Positions 1-8,042 of a DNA stretch of 9,682 nt are shown here, piece after piece. Every line of letters begins with the position of its first letter. Position 1 is the first letter of the stretch. The translations under genes were made by a program, and so were the position numbers. The stretch is from the NCBI GenBank assembly GCA_025929455.1, contig JAICMB010000084.1, positions 1 through 9,682 on the forward strand. Reading direction: 5' to 3'. Origin of the DNA: Bryobacteraceae bacterium. Lineage in GTDB: Bacteria > Acidobacteriota > Terriglobia > Bryobacterales > Bryobacteraceae. The notes below the pieces were generated by a model. That model did no database searches. It saw nothing but the letters and a program-made list of their open reading frames with translations, and was not told where the DNA came from.

Positions 1-1
1 C

Positions 2-814
2 GGCTACGCGTATGAATACGGCGGCGACACGATCGATCGGATGACGATCGACGAGCGCATGACGATCTGCAACATGTCGATTGAAGGCGGCGCGCGCGCG
101 GGCATGGTGGCGCCGGACGATATCACGTATCAGTACGTGCACGGGCGCACCTATGCCCCGAAAGGCGAAGCGTGGGAGCGCGCGCTCGAATACTGGAAGA
201 CGCTGCCGACCGATGAAGGCGCGGCGTTCGATAAAGAGATCAAGCTGGACGCGCCGTCGCTCGAGCCGATGATTACGTTCGGAACGAATCCGGGCATGGG
301 CATTCCGATCACCGCAGCGGTGCCCGATCCGGCGAACGTTTCCGATCCGCTGGAACGCGATTCACTCGCGAAGGCTCTGAAGTACATGGACCTGGAGCCG
401 GGGAAGCCGCTGCTTGGGCGCAAGGTGAACGTGGTCTTCATCGGAAGCTGCACCAACTCGCGTATCAGCGACCTGCGCAGCGCGGCAGCGGTTTTGAAAG
501 GCCGCAAGATAAACCCGAACGTGCGCGTGATGGTGGTGCCGGGTTCGCAGCAGGTGAAGCAGCAGGCGCAGGCCGAGGGGCTCGATCGCATTTTCCAGGA
601 TGCCGGGGCGGATTGGCGCGAAGCGGGCTGCTCCATGTGCATCGCAATGAACGGCGATCAGTTGCAGCCCGGCGAGTACAGCGTTTCGACCAGCAACCGC
701 AATTTCGAAGGGCGGCAAGGCAAGGGCGGGCGCACGTTCCTGGCGAGCCCGCTCACTGCCGCGGCGTCGGCGGTTACCGGCGTGGTGACGGACGTCCGCA
801 CGCTGCTGCAGTAA
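2..814 (+). CDS. leuC: 3-isopropylmalate dehydratase large subunit, 3' part (5' end outside window)
   Basis: With LeuD this subunit isomerises 2-isopropylmalate to 3-isopropylmalate in leucine biosynthesis; it is a cytoplasmic aconitase-superfamily enzyme. The reading frame is open from base 2, so the N-terminal part (roughly 200 of about 470 residues, by family length) is missing. The visible 270 residues include the family block [16 protein letters not shown], then [11 protein letters not shown]. The three [4Fe-4S] ligands are also present: the Cys in GSCTNSR (fragment residue 150) and the two in GCSMC (210 and 213). Their 60- and 3-residue spacing matches E. coli LeuC. The C-terminal block [19 protein letters not shown] is typical. 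The gene ends with TAA and leuD starts 13 bases later, so the two are surely co-transcribed. Fusion, frameshift or decay is not seen. Confidence 0.96.
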   Translation, partial: GYAYEYGGDTIDRMTIDERMTICNMSIEGGARAGMVAPDDITYQYVHGRTYAPKGEAWERALEYWKTLPTDEGAAFDKEIKLDAPSLEPMITFGTNPGMGIPITAAVPDPANVSDPLERDSLAKALKYMDLEPGKPLLGRKVNVVFIGSCTNSRISDLRSAAAVLKGRKINPNVRVMVVPGSQQVKQQAQAEGLDRIFQDAGADWREAGCSMCIAMNGDQLQPGEYSVSTSNRNFEGRQGKGGRTFLASPLTAAASAVTGVVTDVRTLLQ

Positions 815-827
815 GAGGATTCGACTC

Positions 828-1436
828 ATGAGCACACGCGAAAAATTCACTCCATTCGAGAGCCGGTTCGTATCGCTGCCGGTGGACAACATCGATACGG
901 ACCAGATCATCCCGGCGCGGTTCTTGAAGACGATTTCGAAGGCGGGCCTCGACAAGCAGTTGTTCAACGACTGGCGTTACGAGGCGGATGTCACGCCTAA
1001 GCAGGACTTCATTTTGAACAAGCCGGAGTTGCAGGGGCGGCAAATTTTGCTGGCCGGCGACAACTTCGGATGCGGCAGTTCGCGCGAGCATGCGCCGTGG
1101 GCGCTGACGCAGTACGGCTTCCGAGCGGTGATCAGCACGTCCTTCGCGGATATTTTCAAGAACAACGCGCTGAAGAACGGACTGCTGCCGGTCGTGGTAC
1201 CGCACGATGTGCATGCGTGGTTGTTCGCGCATCCGGACGCGGTGGTAGCAGTCGATTTGGCCTCGCAAACGTTGACGCTGCCCGACGGGCGCGCAGTGGA
1301 ATTTCCGGTGGATGAGTTTGCGAAGACGTGCCTGCTCGAAGGCGTGGACGAACTGGGGTACTTGCTGCAGCGGCAACCGGCGATTGCGGCGTTTGAGGCA
1401 GGGCGGCGTATCAGCATCAACACGACGAGTGCATAA
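828..1436 (+). CDS. leuD: 3-isopropylmalate dehydratase small subunit
   Basis: This is the swivelling small subunit that completes the isopropylmalate isomerase active site with LeuC. The product is 202 residues, essentially the usual LeuD length (E. coli 201). The N-terminal motif [14 protein letters not shown] (residues 20-33) and the signature [17 protein letters not shown] (77-93) are intact, followed by the conserved block [17 protein letters not shown] (102-118). The ATG at 828 has a GAGGA ribosome-binding site at 815-819, eight bases upstream and within the leuC-leuD gap. No leuB or leuA follows; the next gene is a tRNA on the opposite strand. No convincing intrinsic terminator is visible in the 45 bases after the stop. 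Confidence 0.97.
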   Translation: MSTREKFTPFESRFVSLPVDNIDTDQIIPARFLKTISKAGLDKQLFNDWRYEADVTPKQDFILNKPELQGRQILLAGDNFGCGSSREHAPWALTQYGFRAVISTSFADIFKNNALKNGLLPVVVPHDVHAWLFAHPDAVVAVDLASQTLTLPDGRAVEFPVDEFAKTCLLEGVDELGYLLQRQPAIAAFEAGRRISINTTSA

Positions 1437-1481
1437 ACCGGGCGATTAGCGCGGCCGCGCATGAAGGTTGCGTAACGGGTT
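1437..1481. other. short convergent gap between leuD and the tRNA gene
   Basis: These 45 bases separate the leuD stop from the tRNA 3' end. They contain a perfect palindrome GCGCGGCCGCGC (1449-1460), but it lacks a proper loop and a T-tract, so it is not called a terminator. Nothing else is supported here. Confidence 0.5.
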
Positions 1482-1557
1482 TGGTGGACGGCATGGGATT
1501 CGAACCCACGACCCCAGCGTTGCGAACGCTGTGCTCTCCCAGCTGAGCTAGCCGCCC
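1482..1557 (-). tRNA. tRNA-Ala (anticodon CGC)
   Basis: The reverse complement folds into a complete 76-nt cloverleaf. The acceptor stem is GGGCGGC/GCCGTCC, the D-stem GCTC/GAGC, the anticodon stem CAGCG/CGCTG with loop TTCGCAA, and the T-stem GTGGG/CCCAT with loop TTCGAAT. Discriminator A73 is followed by an encoded CCA. The anticodon CGC (plus-strand 1522-1524) reads GCG alanine codons. The acceptor stem carries a G3:U70 wobble pair, the classical alanyl-tRNA synthetase identity element, which independently confirms the amino acid. The gene stands alone, convergent with leuD, with no neighbouring tRNA or attachment-site duplication in view. Confidence 0.97.
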
Positions 1558-1576
1558 ACTCCGGTGGGACTCATTC

Positions 1577-1606
1577 ATTTTACCCCGGCGCGCCGCGCTT
1601 ACTCAA
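1577..1606 (-). promoter_or_regulatory. candidate sigma-70-type promoter for tRNA-Ala
   Basis: On the minus strand a -35-like TTGAGT (1601-1606) and a -10-like TAAAAT (1577-1582) are separated by 18 bases. Transcription would begin near 1570, about a dozen bases before the mature tRNA 5' end, which suits a tRNA leader. The -35 box overlaps the last codons of the DinB-like gene (…TTT GAG TAA). The elements were found by eye and the promoter model for this organism is unknown. Confidence 0.5.
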
Positions 1607-2081
1607 ACTCGATAATGCCGGGCGGCTGATCCGGGCCGACGCGGCCCGACGCGATCTGCGCCCGGTAGTAATTCTCGCCGCGAACCGGCGATCCCGCCAT
1701 GCGGCGCAGCATCGCGAGCTGCCCGATATGCGTCAGCGCGTCGGCGAAAGGGCCTTGAAACAGGCGCTCCGGCGAGTCTAGGGCTCTGCCTTCCGCGAGC
1801 GCGGCGTCGACGGCTTGCAGCGCTGAAAAGAAGCGGGCGGTATCTTCTTTCCAGCCCGCCGGCGACGTCGATTGCCACTTCTCTTTGCCGTTGATGAACG
1901 CCATCGCCCAGTCGAAAAGATCGCAGATGTGAGCGAGAATTTCGCCCGGTGTTCGCGTGCCCTGTGCTGAGTGAAAGCGGTCGAAGCCGGCGGGCGCGCC
2001 GCGCAGGACCTTCGCGCCGCGATAGGCAATGGTCGCTACGATGTGTCGCAGCATCGCGCTATTTTGTGCCGCGGGAGCCAT
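1599..2081 (-). CDS. DinB-like four-helix-bundle protein
   Basis: The product is 160 residues, a normal length for the DinB/YfiT-like superfamily. These are small cytoplasmic helical-bundle proteins, many of them metal-binding and some thiol transferases; the substrate of this one cannot be told. Family-like features are an early segment GEILAHICDLFDWA (residues 46-59, His51) and a late helix with THIGQLAMLRRMAG (117-130, His118), resembling the usual H…HxxxH metal triad. The position four residues before His118 is Asp114 rather than the usual His, so the site may be a variant. The start chosen is ATG at 2081; an internal ATG at codon 10 is possible, and neither has a clear ribosome-binding site. 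The gene diverges from the downstream unknown gene, and its 3' end carries the tRNA promoter. Confidence 0.72.
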   Translation of the reverse strand: MAPAAQNSAMLRHIVATIAYRGAKVLRGAPAGFDRFHSAQGTRTPGEILAHICDLFDWAMAFINGKEKWQSTSPAGWKEDTARFFSALQAVDAALAEGRALDSPERLFQGPFADALTHIGQLAMLRRMAGSPVRGENYYRAQIASGRVGPDQPPGIIEFE

Positions 2082-2160
2082 AAATCGTCGTTAGTGTACC
2101 AGCCCTGGCGCGTGGGACAGCGGTATGTTACGGTGCTGCGTATCGCGGAGGTTTATGGCG
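2082..2160. other. divergent intergenic region
   Basis: This 79-base gap separates the divergent DinB-like gene and the unknown-function gene, so both promoters probably lie here. A TACACT -10-like box faces the DinB-like gene (about 2092-2097), without a good -35. GGAGG at 2147-2151 is the ribosome-binding site of the rightward gene. No operator could be defined. Confidence 0.4.
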
Positions 2161-2775
2161 ATGGGTTACGAGGCGACGTGCCGCGCATTGTGGAATGGGA
2201 TGGAGTCGAGCGGATTGGCGCAGCTTGAAACGGATTACGTACTGTTCCGCGGCGATTTTCGAGTAAAACTGCGCTTCAGCGAGATTCAATCGGCCGCCGC
2301 CGAGGACTCCGCGCTGGTGCTGCGCGCGGCGGAGGGCGTCCTCTCGCTCGAGTTGAAAGCCGCCGCCGCAAAGTGGGCGGAGCGCATTCTGCGGCCAAAG
2401 AGCCTGGGACAGAAACTCGGGCTAAAACCGGGAATGCGCGTCTTTATTGTGAATGTGAACGACCCCGCATTTGAAGGACAAGTGGCGGCCGGCGGGTGCA
2501 AGCCCGCTAAGAACGCGCAGGGCGCGGACCTGATTTTTCTTGGAGCTGAGAACGCACGCGATCTCGACCGCATGCATTGCGTAGCACGCGACCTCGCGCC
2601 TACCGCAGCCCTCTGGATGGTCTACCCCAAGGGGCGCCGGGAAATTCGTGAAGGAGACGTGCTCGGGGAGGGCCGCGCCGCCGGACTCAAGGACGTCAAG
2701 GTCGCCGCGTTTTCCGGTACGCACACCGCCCTTAAATTTGTGCTTCCAGTGCCGGCCCGCTCACCGCAGCGGTAG
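2161..2775 (+). CDS. conserved-type protein of unknown function, possible DUF3052-like C-terminal half
   Basis: The function is not known. The 204-residue product opens with MGYEATCRALWNGMESSGLA and has a beta-rich N-terminal part (about 1-65), then KWAERILRPKSLGQKLGLKPGM (71-92). An alpha/beta region follows with hydrophobic strands RVFIVNVND (93-101), GADLIFLGAE (121-130) and ALWMVYPKG (150-158). It ends in KDVKVAAFSGTHTALKFVLP. From memory, the second half resembles small DUF3052-type proteins (KLGLKPGM…LWMVYPKG…AGLKDVKV); a profile search was not possible. There is no signal peptide or membrane segment. ATG 2161 was chosen because GGAGG (2147-2151) sits nine bases upstream; ATG 2155 is the alternative, at only three bases. 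The formate dehydrogenase operon begins 79 bases downstream on the same strand, so read-through is possible but a shared role is unproven. Confidence 0.7.
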   Translation: MGYEATCRALWNGMESSGLAQLETDYVLFRGDFRVKLRFSEIQSAAAEDSALVLRAAEGVLSLELKAAAAKWAERILRPKSLGQKLGLKPGMRVFIVNVNDPAFEGQVAAGGCKPAKNAQGADLIFLGAENARDLDRMHCVARDLAPTAALWMVYPKGRREIREGDVLGEGRAAGLKDVKVAAFSGTHTALKFVLPVPARSPQR

Positions 2776-2842
2776 TGGTTCGCACGCGTACGGTTACAGC
2801 GAGTTACGCGAAACCTTCGCCCTCTTGACGGGCATCCATGGG

Positions 2843-2857
2843 GCGGAGATTCCTGTG
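2843..2857 (+). promoter_or_regulatory. ribosome-binding site and GTG start of the formate dehydrogenase alpha gene
   Basis: GCGGAG at 2843-2848 lies six bases before GTG 2855, the only in-frame start nearby with a good Shine-Dalgarno sequence. The in-frame TTG at 2825 lacks one, and the ATG at 2838 is out of frame. The choice yields an N-terminus MPDFNSWPVVKQIATGD, of the kind seen in Tat-less relatives of this enzyme. Confidence 0.65.
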
Positions 2858-5800
2858 CCCGATTTCAACTCCTGGCCCGTTGTGAAACAGATCGCAACCG
2901 GCGATGTCACCGGCCTCAATGGCGCCGCGTACTCGCCGCGCACCGAACAGCTTCAGGCTCGCACCAAAAACGCGGACAAGGTCGCTGCCTCGGTTTGCCC
3001 GTACTGCGGCGTAGGATGCGGTCAGCTCATCTACGTCAAGGACAACAAGATCATTAACATCGAAGGTGATCCGCGCTCGCCCATTTCGGAAGGCTGCTTG
3101 TGCCCGAAGGGCGCTGCGACCTTCCAGCTTGTGACGGGCACTTATCGCCAGAACTACTGCCTCTATCGCAAGCCGTACGGCACGACTTGGGAGCGTATCC
3201 CGTACGACGTCGCATTGGACATGGTCGCCGAACGCGTCAAGAAAACCCGCGAGGAAACCTGGGAGCACAAATCCAAGCAGAAGAATCTCGAGGTCAACCG
3301 CACGCTCGGCATCGCGCACCTTGGCGGGGCCACACTCGACAATGAAGAGAACTACGTCATGAAGAAGCTCTACACTGCGCTCGGTGTAGTGCAGGTAGAG
3401 AACCAGGCCCGAATATGACACTCCGCCACGGTCCCCAGTTTGGGGATCTCCTTCGGTAGGGGCGGGGCCACCACGTTCCAGCAGGATCTGCAGCACGCCG
3501 ACTGTATCGTCATTCAAGGCTCCAACATGGCCGAGTGCCATCCGGTGGGATTCCGCTGGGTGATGAAAGCGAAAGAGCGCGGCGCGACGATCATTCACGT
3601 CGACCCGCGTTTCACGCGCACCAGCGCGGTCGCCGACATCCACGCGCCCATCCGCGCCGGCAGCGATATCGCGTTTCTCGGCGGCGTGATCCACTACATC
3701 CTGGAGAACAAGCGCTGGTTCCACGAGTATGTCGTAAACTACACGAACGCCGCCGCCATCCTGGACGACAAGTTCGAGGACGTCGGCGACGAGGGTCTTT
3801 TCGCGGGCTGGGAAAAAAAGAAAGCGCAGTACCAGACGCGTAAGTGGATGTATAAGGACGTCGAGCCCCAGGCCGCCTCAGGAGAGCGCGAGCCGCCCGG
3901 CGGCGCCTCGCAGAGCGAACAACACGAACCGATTCAGAAGCAGCATCGCGACGAAACGCTGCAGGACCCAAACTGCGTATTTCAGGTACTGAAACGCCAT
4001 TTCGCGCGCTACACGCCCGAGATGGTGGAGAAAGCCTGCGGTGTCCCGCGCGAGCTGTTTCTCAAAATCGCGAAAACCCTGTGCGACAACTCCGGCCGCG
4101 ACCGCACCAGCGCGTTCTGCTATGCCGTCGGCTGGACGCAGCACACTGTTGGCGTGCAATATATCCGCACCGCCGCCATCATCCAGCAGTTACTCGGAAA
4201 CATGGGTAGGCCCGGCGGCGGCATTATGGCGCTGCGCGGGCACGCATCCATTCAGGGCTCCACCGACATCCCTACGCTATACAATCTGCTGCCCGGCTAT
4301 CTCCCGATGCCGCATGCGGAACACGACAGCGACTTCGAAAAGTACGTCAAGTTCAACGAGCCGCCTTCGGGTTGGTGGGGCGAGTTCCGCAAGTATGCCG
4401 TCTCGCTGCTCAAAGCCTGGTGGGGCGAGTATGCTACCGAGGACAATCAGTGGTGTTACCGGTATCTGCCGTGCATAACGGGCGACCACTCGCATCTGTC
4501 TTTCGTGGCCGAGATGGCGGACGGCAAGGTGAAGGGTTATTTGGTCGTCGGCGAAAATCCGGTCGTCGGTACGGTGAATGGGCCGTTGCAACGCGAAGGG
4601 CTGCGCAAGCTCGACTGGCTGGTCGTGCGCGATTTCGCCGTGACCGACACCGCCGATTTCTGGCGCGATGCTCCAGAGATTCGCCGTGGCGAGGTCAAGA
4701 CGAAGGACATCAAGACCGAGGTCTTCTATTTTCCCGCCGCCGCGCATACTGAAAAGAACGGCAGCTTCACGAACACCCAGCGGCTGCTGCAGTGGCATCA
4801 CAAGGCCATCGATCCGCCCGGTGATTGCAAAAGCGAGCTCGACTTCTATTACGAGCTCGGCAAGCGTCTGCGCAAACTATATGCGGGTTCGAAAGATCCC
4901 AAGGATCGCCCGCTGCTGCATCTCACCTGGGACTACCCGGTGACGGGACCACGCCGCGAAGTGAACGCCGAAGCTGTGCTGAAAGAGATCAACGGCTTCA
5001 CCATCAAAGATGGCAAGCCCGTGAAGGGCTACACGGAATTGAAGGCCGACGGCTCCACCGCCAGCGGTTGCTGGATTTACGCGGGCTGCTACAAAAACGG
5101 CGAGAACCAGGCCGCGCGCCGCAGGCCGCATTGGGAGCAGAGCTGGGTCGCATCCGAGTGGGGCTGGGCATGGCCCGACAACCGCCACTTACTCTACAAC
5201 CGCGCCTCTGCCGACCCCGACGGCAAGCCGTGGTCCGAGCGCAAGAAGTACGTCTGGTGGGACGAAGCGAAACAGGAGTGGACCGGCTACGACACGCCGG
5301 ACTTCATCAAAACGCGACCGCCGTCGTACCGGCCGTCAAAAGAGGCGCGCGGCAAAGACACGATCTCCGGCTGCGATCCGTTCATCATGCAGTCCGACGG
5401 CAAGAGCTGGATCTACGCGCCGACGGGTCTTGAAGACGGACCGCTGCCCACGCATTACGAGCCGCAGGAGAGCGTGATCAAGAATCCGTTCTACGGCCAG
5501 CAATGCAGCCCCGTGCGCATGGAATGGGAGCGCAAGAAGGACAACCCGTACCATCGACCGTATGATGATGAGCGCTTCCCATACGTGCTCACCACCTACC
5601 GCTTAACCGAGCACCACACCTCCGGCATGATGACGCGCTTCCTTCCGTGGCTTGCAGAATTGCAACCGGAGTTGTTTTGCGAAGTGTCGCCGGAACTGGC
5701 GCAGAAGCTCGGCCTCAAACACGGCGATTGGGCCACCATCCGCACCATGCGCGCCGAAATCGAAGCGCGCGTGATGGTCACGCGACGAATGCGCCCGCTG

Positions 5801-6118
5801 CACTTGAACGGGAGGGTGGTTCATCAAGTGGGCGTGCCGTATCACTGGTCGAGCAAGGGCCTAGTGCGCGGCGATTCCGCAAACGAGTTGCTGCCGTTCA
5901 CTGCCGATCCCAACGTGTCGATCATGGCGACCAAAGCACACACCTGCGACATCGTACCCGGCCGCAAAAGCAAGGAACGCCGCCACGCGACCAGCGGCAA
6001 TTTCACTGGCGGGAAAGCGAACGAAGGTCTCGAACTTCGTGATGTGCCCGCCGCGCGTTCGAAGCATGTCACTGCCGCCGGCGTGCGCGGTCCGAAACAT
6101 AAGGAGCCAAAGCTGTGA
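2855..6118 (+). CDS. fdnG: formate dehydrogenase alpha subunit, selenocysteine-containing (UGA at 3416-3418 read as Sec)
   Basis: This is the catalytic subunit of a respiratory formate dehydrogenase, oxidising formate to CO2 at a bis-molybdopterin-guanine-dinucleotide Mo or W centre. Read through the in-frame TGA it gives 1087 residues (E. coli FdnG: 1015). The [4Fe-4S] motif is Cys48, Cys51, Cys55 and Cys83 (CPYCGVGCG…CLCPKG), with Lys85 as the usual electron-relay lysine. The active site is VENQARI-Sec188-HSATV; E. coli has Sec196 in the same context. Molybdopterin-binding blocks include GSNMAECHPVGFRW (about 223-235) and GNMGRPGGG. The C-terminal molybdopterin-dinucleotide-binding domain starts near residue 915 (RLTEHHTSGMMTRF). 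A hydrophilic Gln/Glu-rich insertion occupies about 338-366. No twin-arginine signal is visible, unlike FdnG/FdoG. The stop overlaps the beta-subunit start by four bases. The symbol marks family likeness, not orthology. Confidence 0.95.
3416..3465 (+). promoter_or_regulatory. UGA selenocysteine codon with bacterial SECIS hairpin
   Basis: The TGA at 3416-3418 is followed in the same frame by coding sequence. A perfect hairpin TCCCC-AGTTT-GGGGA (3432-3446) has its apical loop at 3437-3441, beginning 19 bases after the UGA. The loop carries the GU (3438-3439) expected for SelB recognition. The stem extends with GG (3430-3431) to CC (3450-3451) across a TCT bulge. An optional lower stem pairs CCGCC (3423-3427) with GGCGG (3461-3465). 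Loop distance and sequence fit the bacterial SECIS model, in which SelB bound to the hairpin delivers Sec-tRNA. The selA, selB, selC and selD genes must lie elsewhere in the genome. Confidence 0.9.
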
Positions 6119-6951
6119 CCAACGGAAACGACGCGCCGAAAAAGAAAGGGTTCTTCACCGACACCACTATCTGCATCGGCTGCAAAGCCTGCGAGGTAGC
6201 GTGCAAGCAGTGGAACCAGTTGCCCGAAGACGGCTACAGCTTCACCGGCATGTCGTACGACAACACCGTCTCGCTGGGCGCATCGACATGGCGGCACGTC
6301 GCGTTCATCGAGCGGCCGGTGCCGCTTTCGACGCAAACCACCGAGGGTGACTTTTCGTGGCTGTTCAACTCCGATGTCTGCAAACACTGCGCGCGCGCCG
6401 GCTGCCTGGAAGCGTGTCCTACGGGCGCGATCGTACGCACGGAGTTTGGCAGTGTGTACGTGCAGCCCGATATCTGCAACGGGTGCGGCTACTGCGTGGT
6501 GGCGTGCCCGTTCGGCGTCATCGACCGGCGCCCCGATGACGGCCGCGCGTGGAAGTGCACGCTCTGCTACGACCGCCTGAAAGAGGATATGGAGCCCGCC
6601 TGCGCCAAAGCTTGCCCGACCGATTCCATTCAGTTCGGCGATGTCGACGAACTGCGGCGCAACGCACGTAAACGCGTAAACGACCTGCACGCGAAAGGCA
6701 TGCACGAGGCGTATCTGTATGGCGAGGACGCGGCCAGCCAGCCCGGCACCGAAGGACTGCACGCGTTTTTTCTGTTGGTCGATAAGCCTGAGGTTTACAA
6801 CCTGCCGCCAGATCCGGTCGTCCCCACGAAAAAAGTGAAAGACAGTTGGGCGTCGATGGGCTTGGCCGCGCTCGGTATGGCCGCTGTCGCCGTGGGGTCG
6901 ATGCTCGCGAGCAAAGCGCTGACGCCGCGCAGCGAGGAGGTGCGGCGATGA
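6115..6951 (+). CDS. fdnH: formate dehydrogenase beta subunit, four [4Fe-4S] ferredoxin-type
   Basis: This is the electron-transfer subunit linking the catalytic subunit to the membrane subunit. The 278 residues carry sixteen cysteines in four clusters' worth of motifs: Cys20/23/26/30 (CIGCKACEVAC), 89/92/97/101, 121/124/127/131 (CNGCGYCVVAC) and 148/151/163/167 (CTLC…CAKAC). This is the FdnH/FdxH arrangement. A hydrophobic stretch at about 247-266 (WASMGLAALGMAAVAVGSML) is the expected C-terminal single membrane anchor. GTG 6115 overlaps the alpha stop as GTGA, and GGAG (6103-6106) lies eight bases upstream. Its stop overlaps the next start as ATGA, so the three genes are translationally coupled. 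Confidence 0.95.
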   Translation: MTNGNDAPKKKGFFTDTTICIGCKACEVACKQWNQLPEDGYSFTGMSYDNTVSLGASTWRHVAFIERPVPLSTQTTEGDFSWLFNSDVCKHCARAGCLEACPTGAIVRTEFGSVYVQPDICNGCGYCVVACPFGVIDRRPDDGRAWKCTLCYDRLKEDMEPACAKACPTDSIQFGDVDELRRNARKRVNDLHAKGMHEAYLYGEDAASQPGTEGLHAFFLLVDKPEVYNLPPDPVVPTKKVKDSWASMGLAALGMAAVAVGSMLASKALTPRSEEVRR

Positions 6952-8042
6952 GTGCAACCGCGACACTATTCAAGAAAAGCGTCGATCCCATCCGCACCGA
7001 CGCTCGCGATATCGATACTTCCATTGGCACGCTCACCGGAGAAGCGGCCCATCAGGACGTCAAAACATACGACCCGCGGCTCGCTTCGATAACGCCGAAG
7101 CCCTGGCCGGCCATGCCGATGATCGAACCGTCCGCGGCCGATGCGACTTACTACGACCGGCCCATGATCAAGCCGCCGGTGTGGTCCGCCGACATCCCGC
7201 TGTATTTCTACGTGGGCGGCGCGGCCGGCGCATGCTGCGCCATTGCCGCAGCCGCGCGCGCGTCCGGCGACCCCGCGTTGAAGCCGCTGATTCGGCAGTG
7301 CCACTGGATGGCGCTGATCGGTTGTGGCGTCAGCGCGGCGCTACTGATTCACGACCTCGGGCGCCCCTCGCGCTTCATGTACATGCTGCGCGTATTCCGC
7401 CCCACCTCTCCGATGAATGTGGGCGCGTGGATTCTCACCGCAACCGGCGCAAGCGTCACCGGAGCGCTGCTATTCCGCGGCCGCCTCGGCGATGTCGCGA
7501 CCTATAGCGCGGGCGCGTGGGGAACCGCGCTAGCGGGCTACACCGGCGTGCTGCTCTCGAACACCGCCGTACCTGTGTGGCAGGAATCGCGGCGCTCGCT
7601 ACCCGCGCTGTTCATTTCGTCGGCGGCTACCAGCGGCGCATCGCTGCTGCAGTTGTTTCCGCAGAACCCGCGCGCCGCGCACATGATCGCGATGTTCGGT
7701 CTCGCGGGAAGGGTCGCGGAAATCGCTTTCAGCCAGGTGGTCGAGCGCGAAGCCGGCCGCGTGCCCGAGGTTGGACACGCGCTCAAACACGGCCTCGCCG
7801 GCGTCCTATACAAGACCGCTACCGTGCTCACCACCGCGAGCCTGCTCACCGGTGTCGCTGCGCGCGGCAACCGGCCCCGTCTCGCCGGAGTCCTGGGCAC
7901 CGCGGGCGCGGTGTTGCTCCGCTTCGCCGTCGAACGCGCCGGCACACAATCCGCCCGCAACCCGCGCGCCTCCATCCGCCAGCAAAGGAGTGGAGCGGCC
8001 GGTCGCCTTTTGCCGACTGCCCAACGCGCCGCCACGGCCTGA
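6948..8042 (+). CDS. nrfD: NrfD/PsrC-type membrane subunit of the formate dehydrogenase
   Basis: This is an integral membrane protein of the NrfD/PsrC family, which exchanges electrons with the quinone pool and in related complexes may couple this to ion movement. The 364-residue product has a long hydrophilic N-terminus (1-80), then about eight hydrophobic segments near 82-103, 118-136, 156-176, 185-207, 217-237, 245-261, 283-302 and 310-326. The block HDLGRPSRFMYMLRVFRP followed by TSPMNVGAW (about 135-161) is the family hallmark. ATG 6948 follows GGAGG (6936-6940) by seven bases and overlaps the beta stop. It takes the place of the cytochrome b subunit FdnI; no heme-ligand His pattern like FdnI is evident. 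The C-terminal tail is Arg/Ala-rich and cytoplasmic in style. Helix boundaries are judged by eye. Confidence 0.9.
   Translation: MSATATLFKKSVDPIRTDARDIDTSIGTLTGEAAHQDVKTYDPRLASITPKPWPAMPMIEPSAADATYYDRPMIKPPVWSADIPLYFYVGGAAGACCAIAAAARASGDPALKPLIRQCHWMALIGCGVSAALLIHDLGRPSRFMYMLRVFRPTSPMNVGAWILTATGASVTGALLFRGRLGDVATYSAGAWGTALAGYTGVLLSNTAVPVWQESRRSLPALFISSAATSGASLLQLFPQNPRAAHMIAMFGLAGRVAEIAFSQVVEREAGRVPEVGHALKHGLAGVLYKTATVLTTASLLTGVAARGNRPRLAGVLGTAGAVLLRFAVERAGTQSARNPRASIRQQRSGAAGRLLPTAQRAATA

Noticed and set aside
1449..1460. GCGCGGCCGCGC palindrome as a bidirectional terminator between leuD and the tRNA.
   Set aside because: It has almost no room for a loop and no T-tract on either strand; such palindromes are common in GC-rich DNA.
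2648..2854. Longer N-terminus for the alpha subunit reaching back to the ATG at 2648.
   Set aside because: It would overlap the upstream gene by over 100 bases, the extra residues look like out-of-frame translation, and only GTG 2855 has a proper ribosome-binding site.
3419..3440. Break between two ORFs read as a frameshift or a decayed formate dehydrogenase pseudogene.
   Set aside because: Both halves are in the same frame, the interruption is a single TGA at the known Sec position, and a SECIS hairpin follows.
2804..3724. Minus-strand ORF of 306 codons opposite the alpha-subunit N-terminus.
   Set aside because: It is a shadow of a confirmed coding region with no ribosome-binding site or recognisable motif.
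5842..6966. Long minus-strand ORF (374 codons) opposite the end of the alpha gene and the beta gene.
   Set aside because: It is antisense to two strongly supported genes and arises from GC-rich codon bias; its translation is Arg/Ala/His-rich with no domain.
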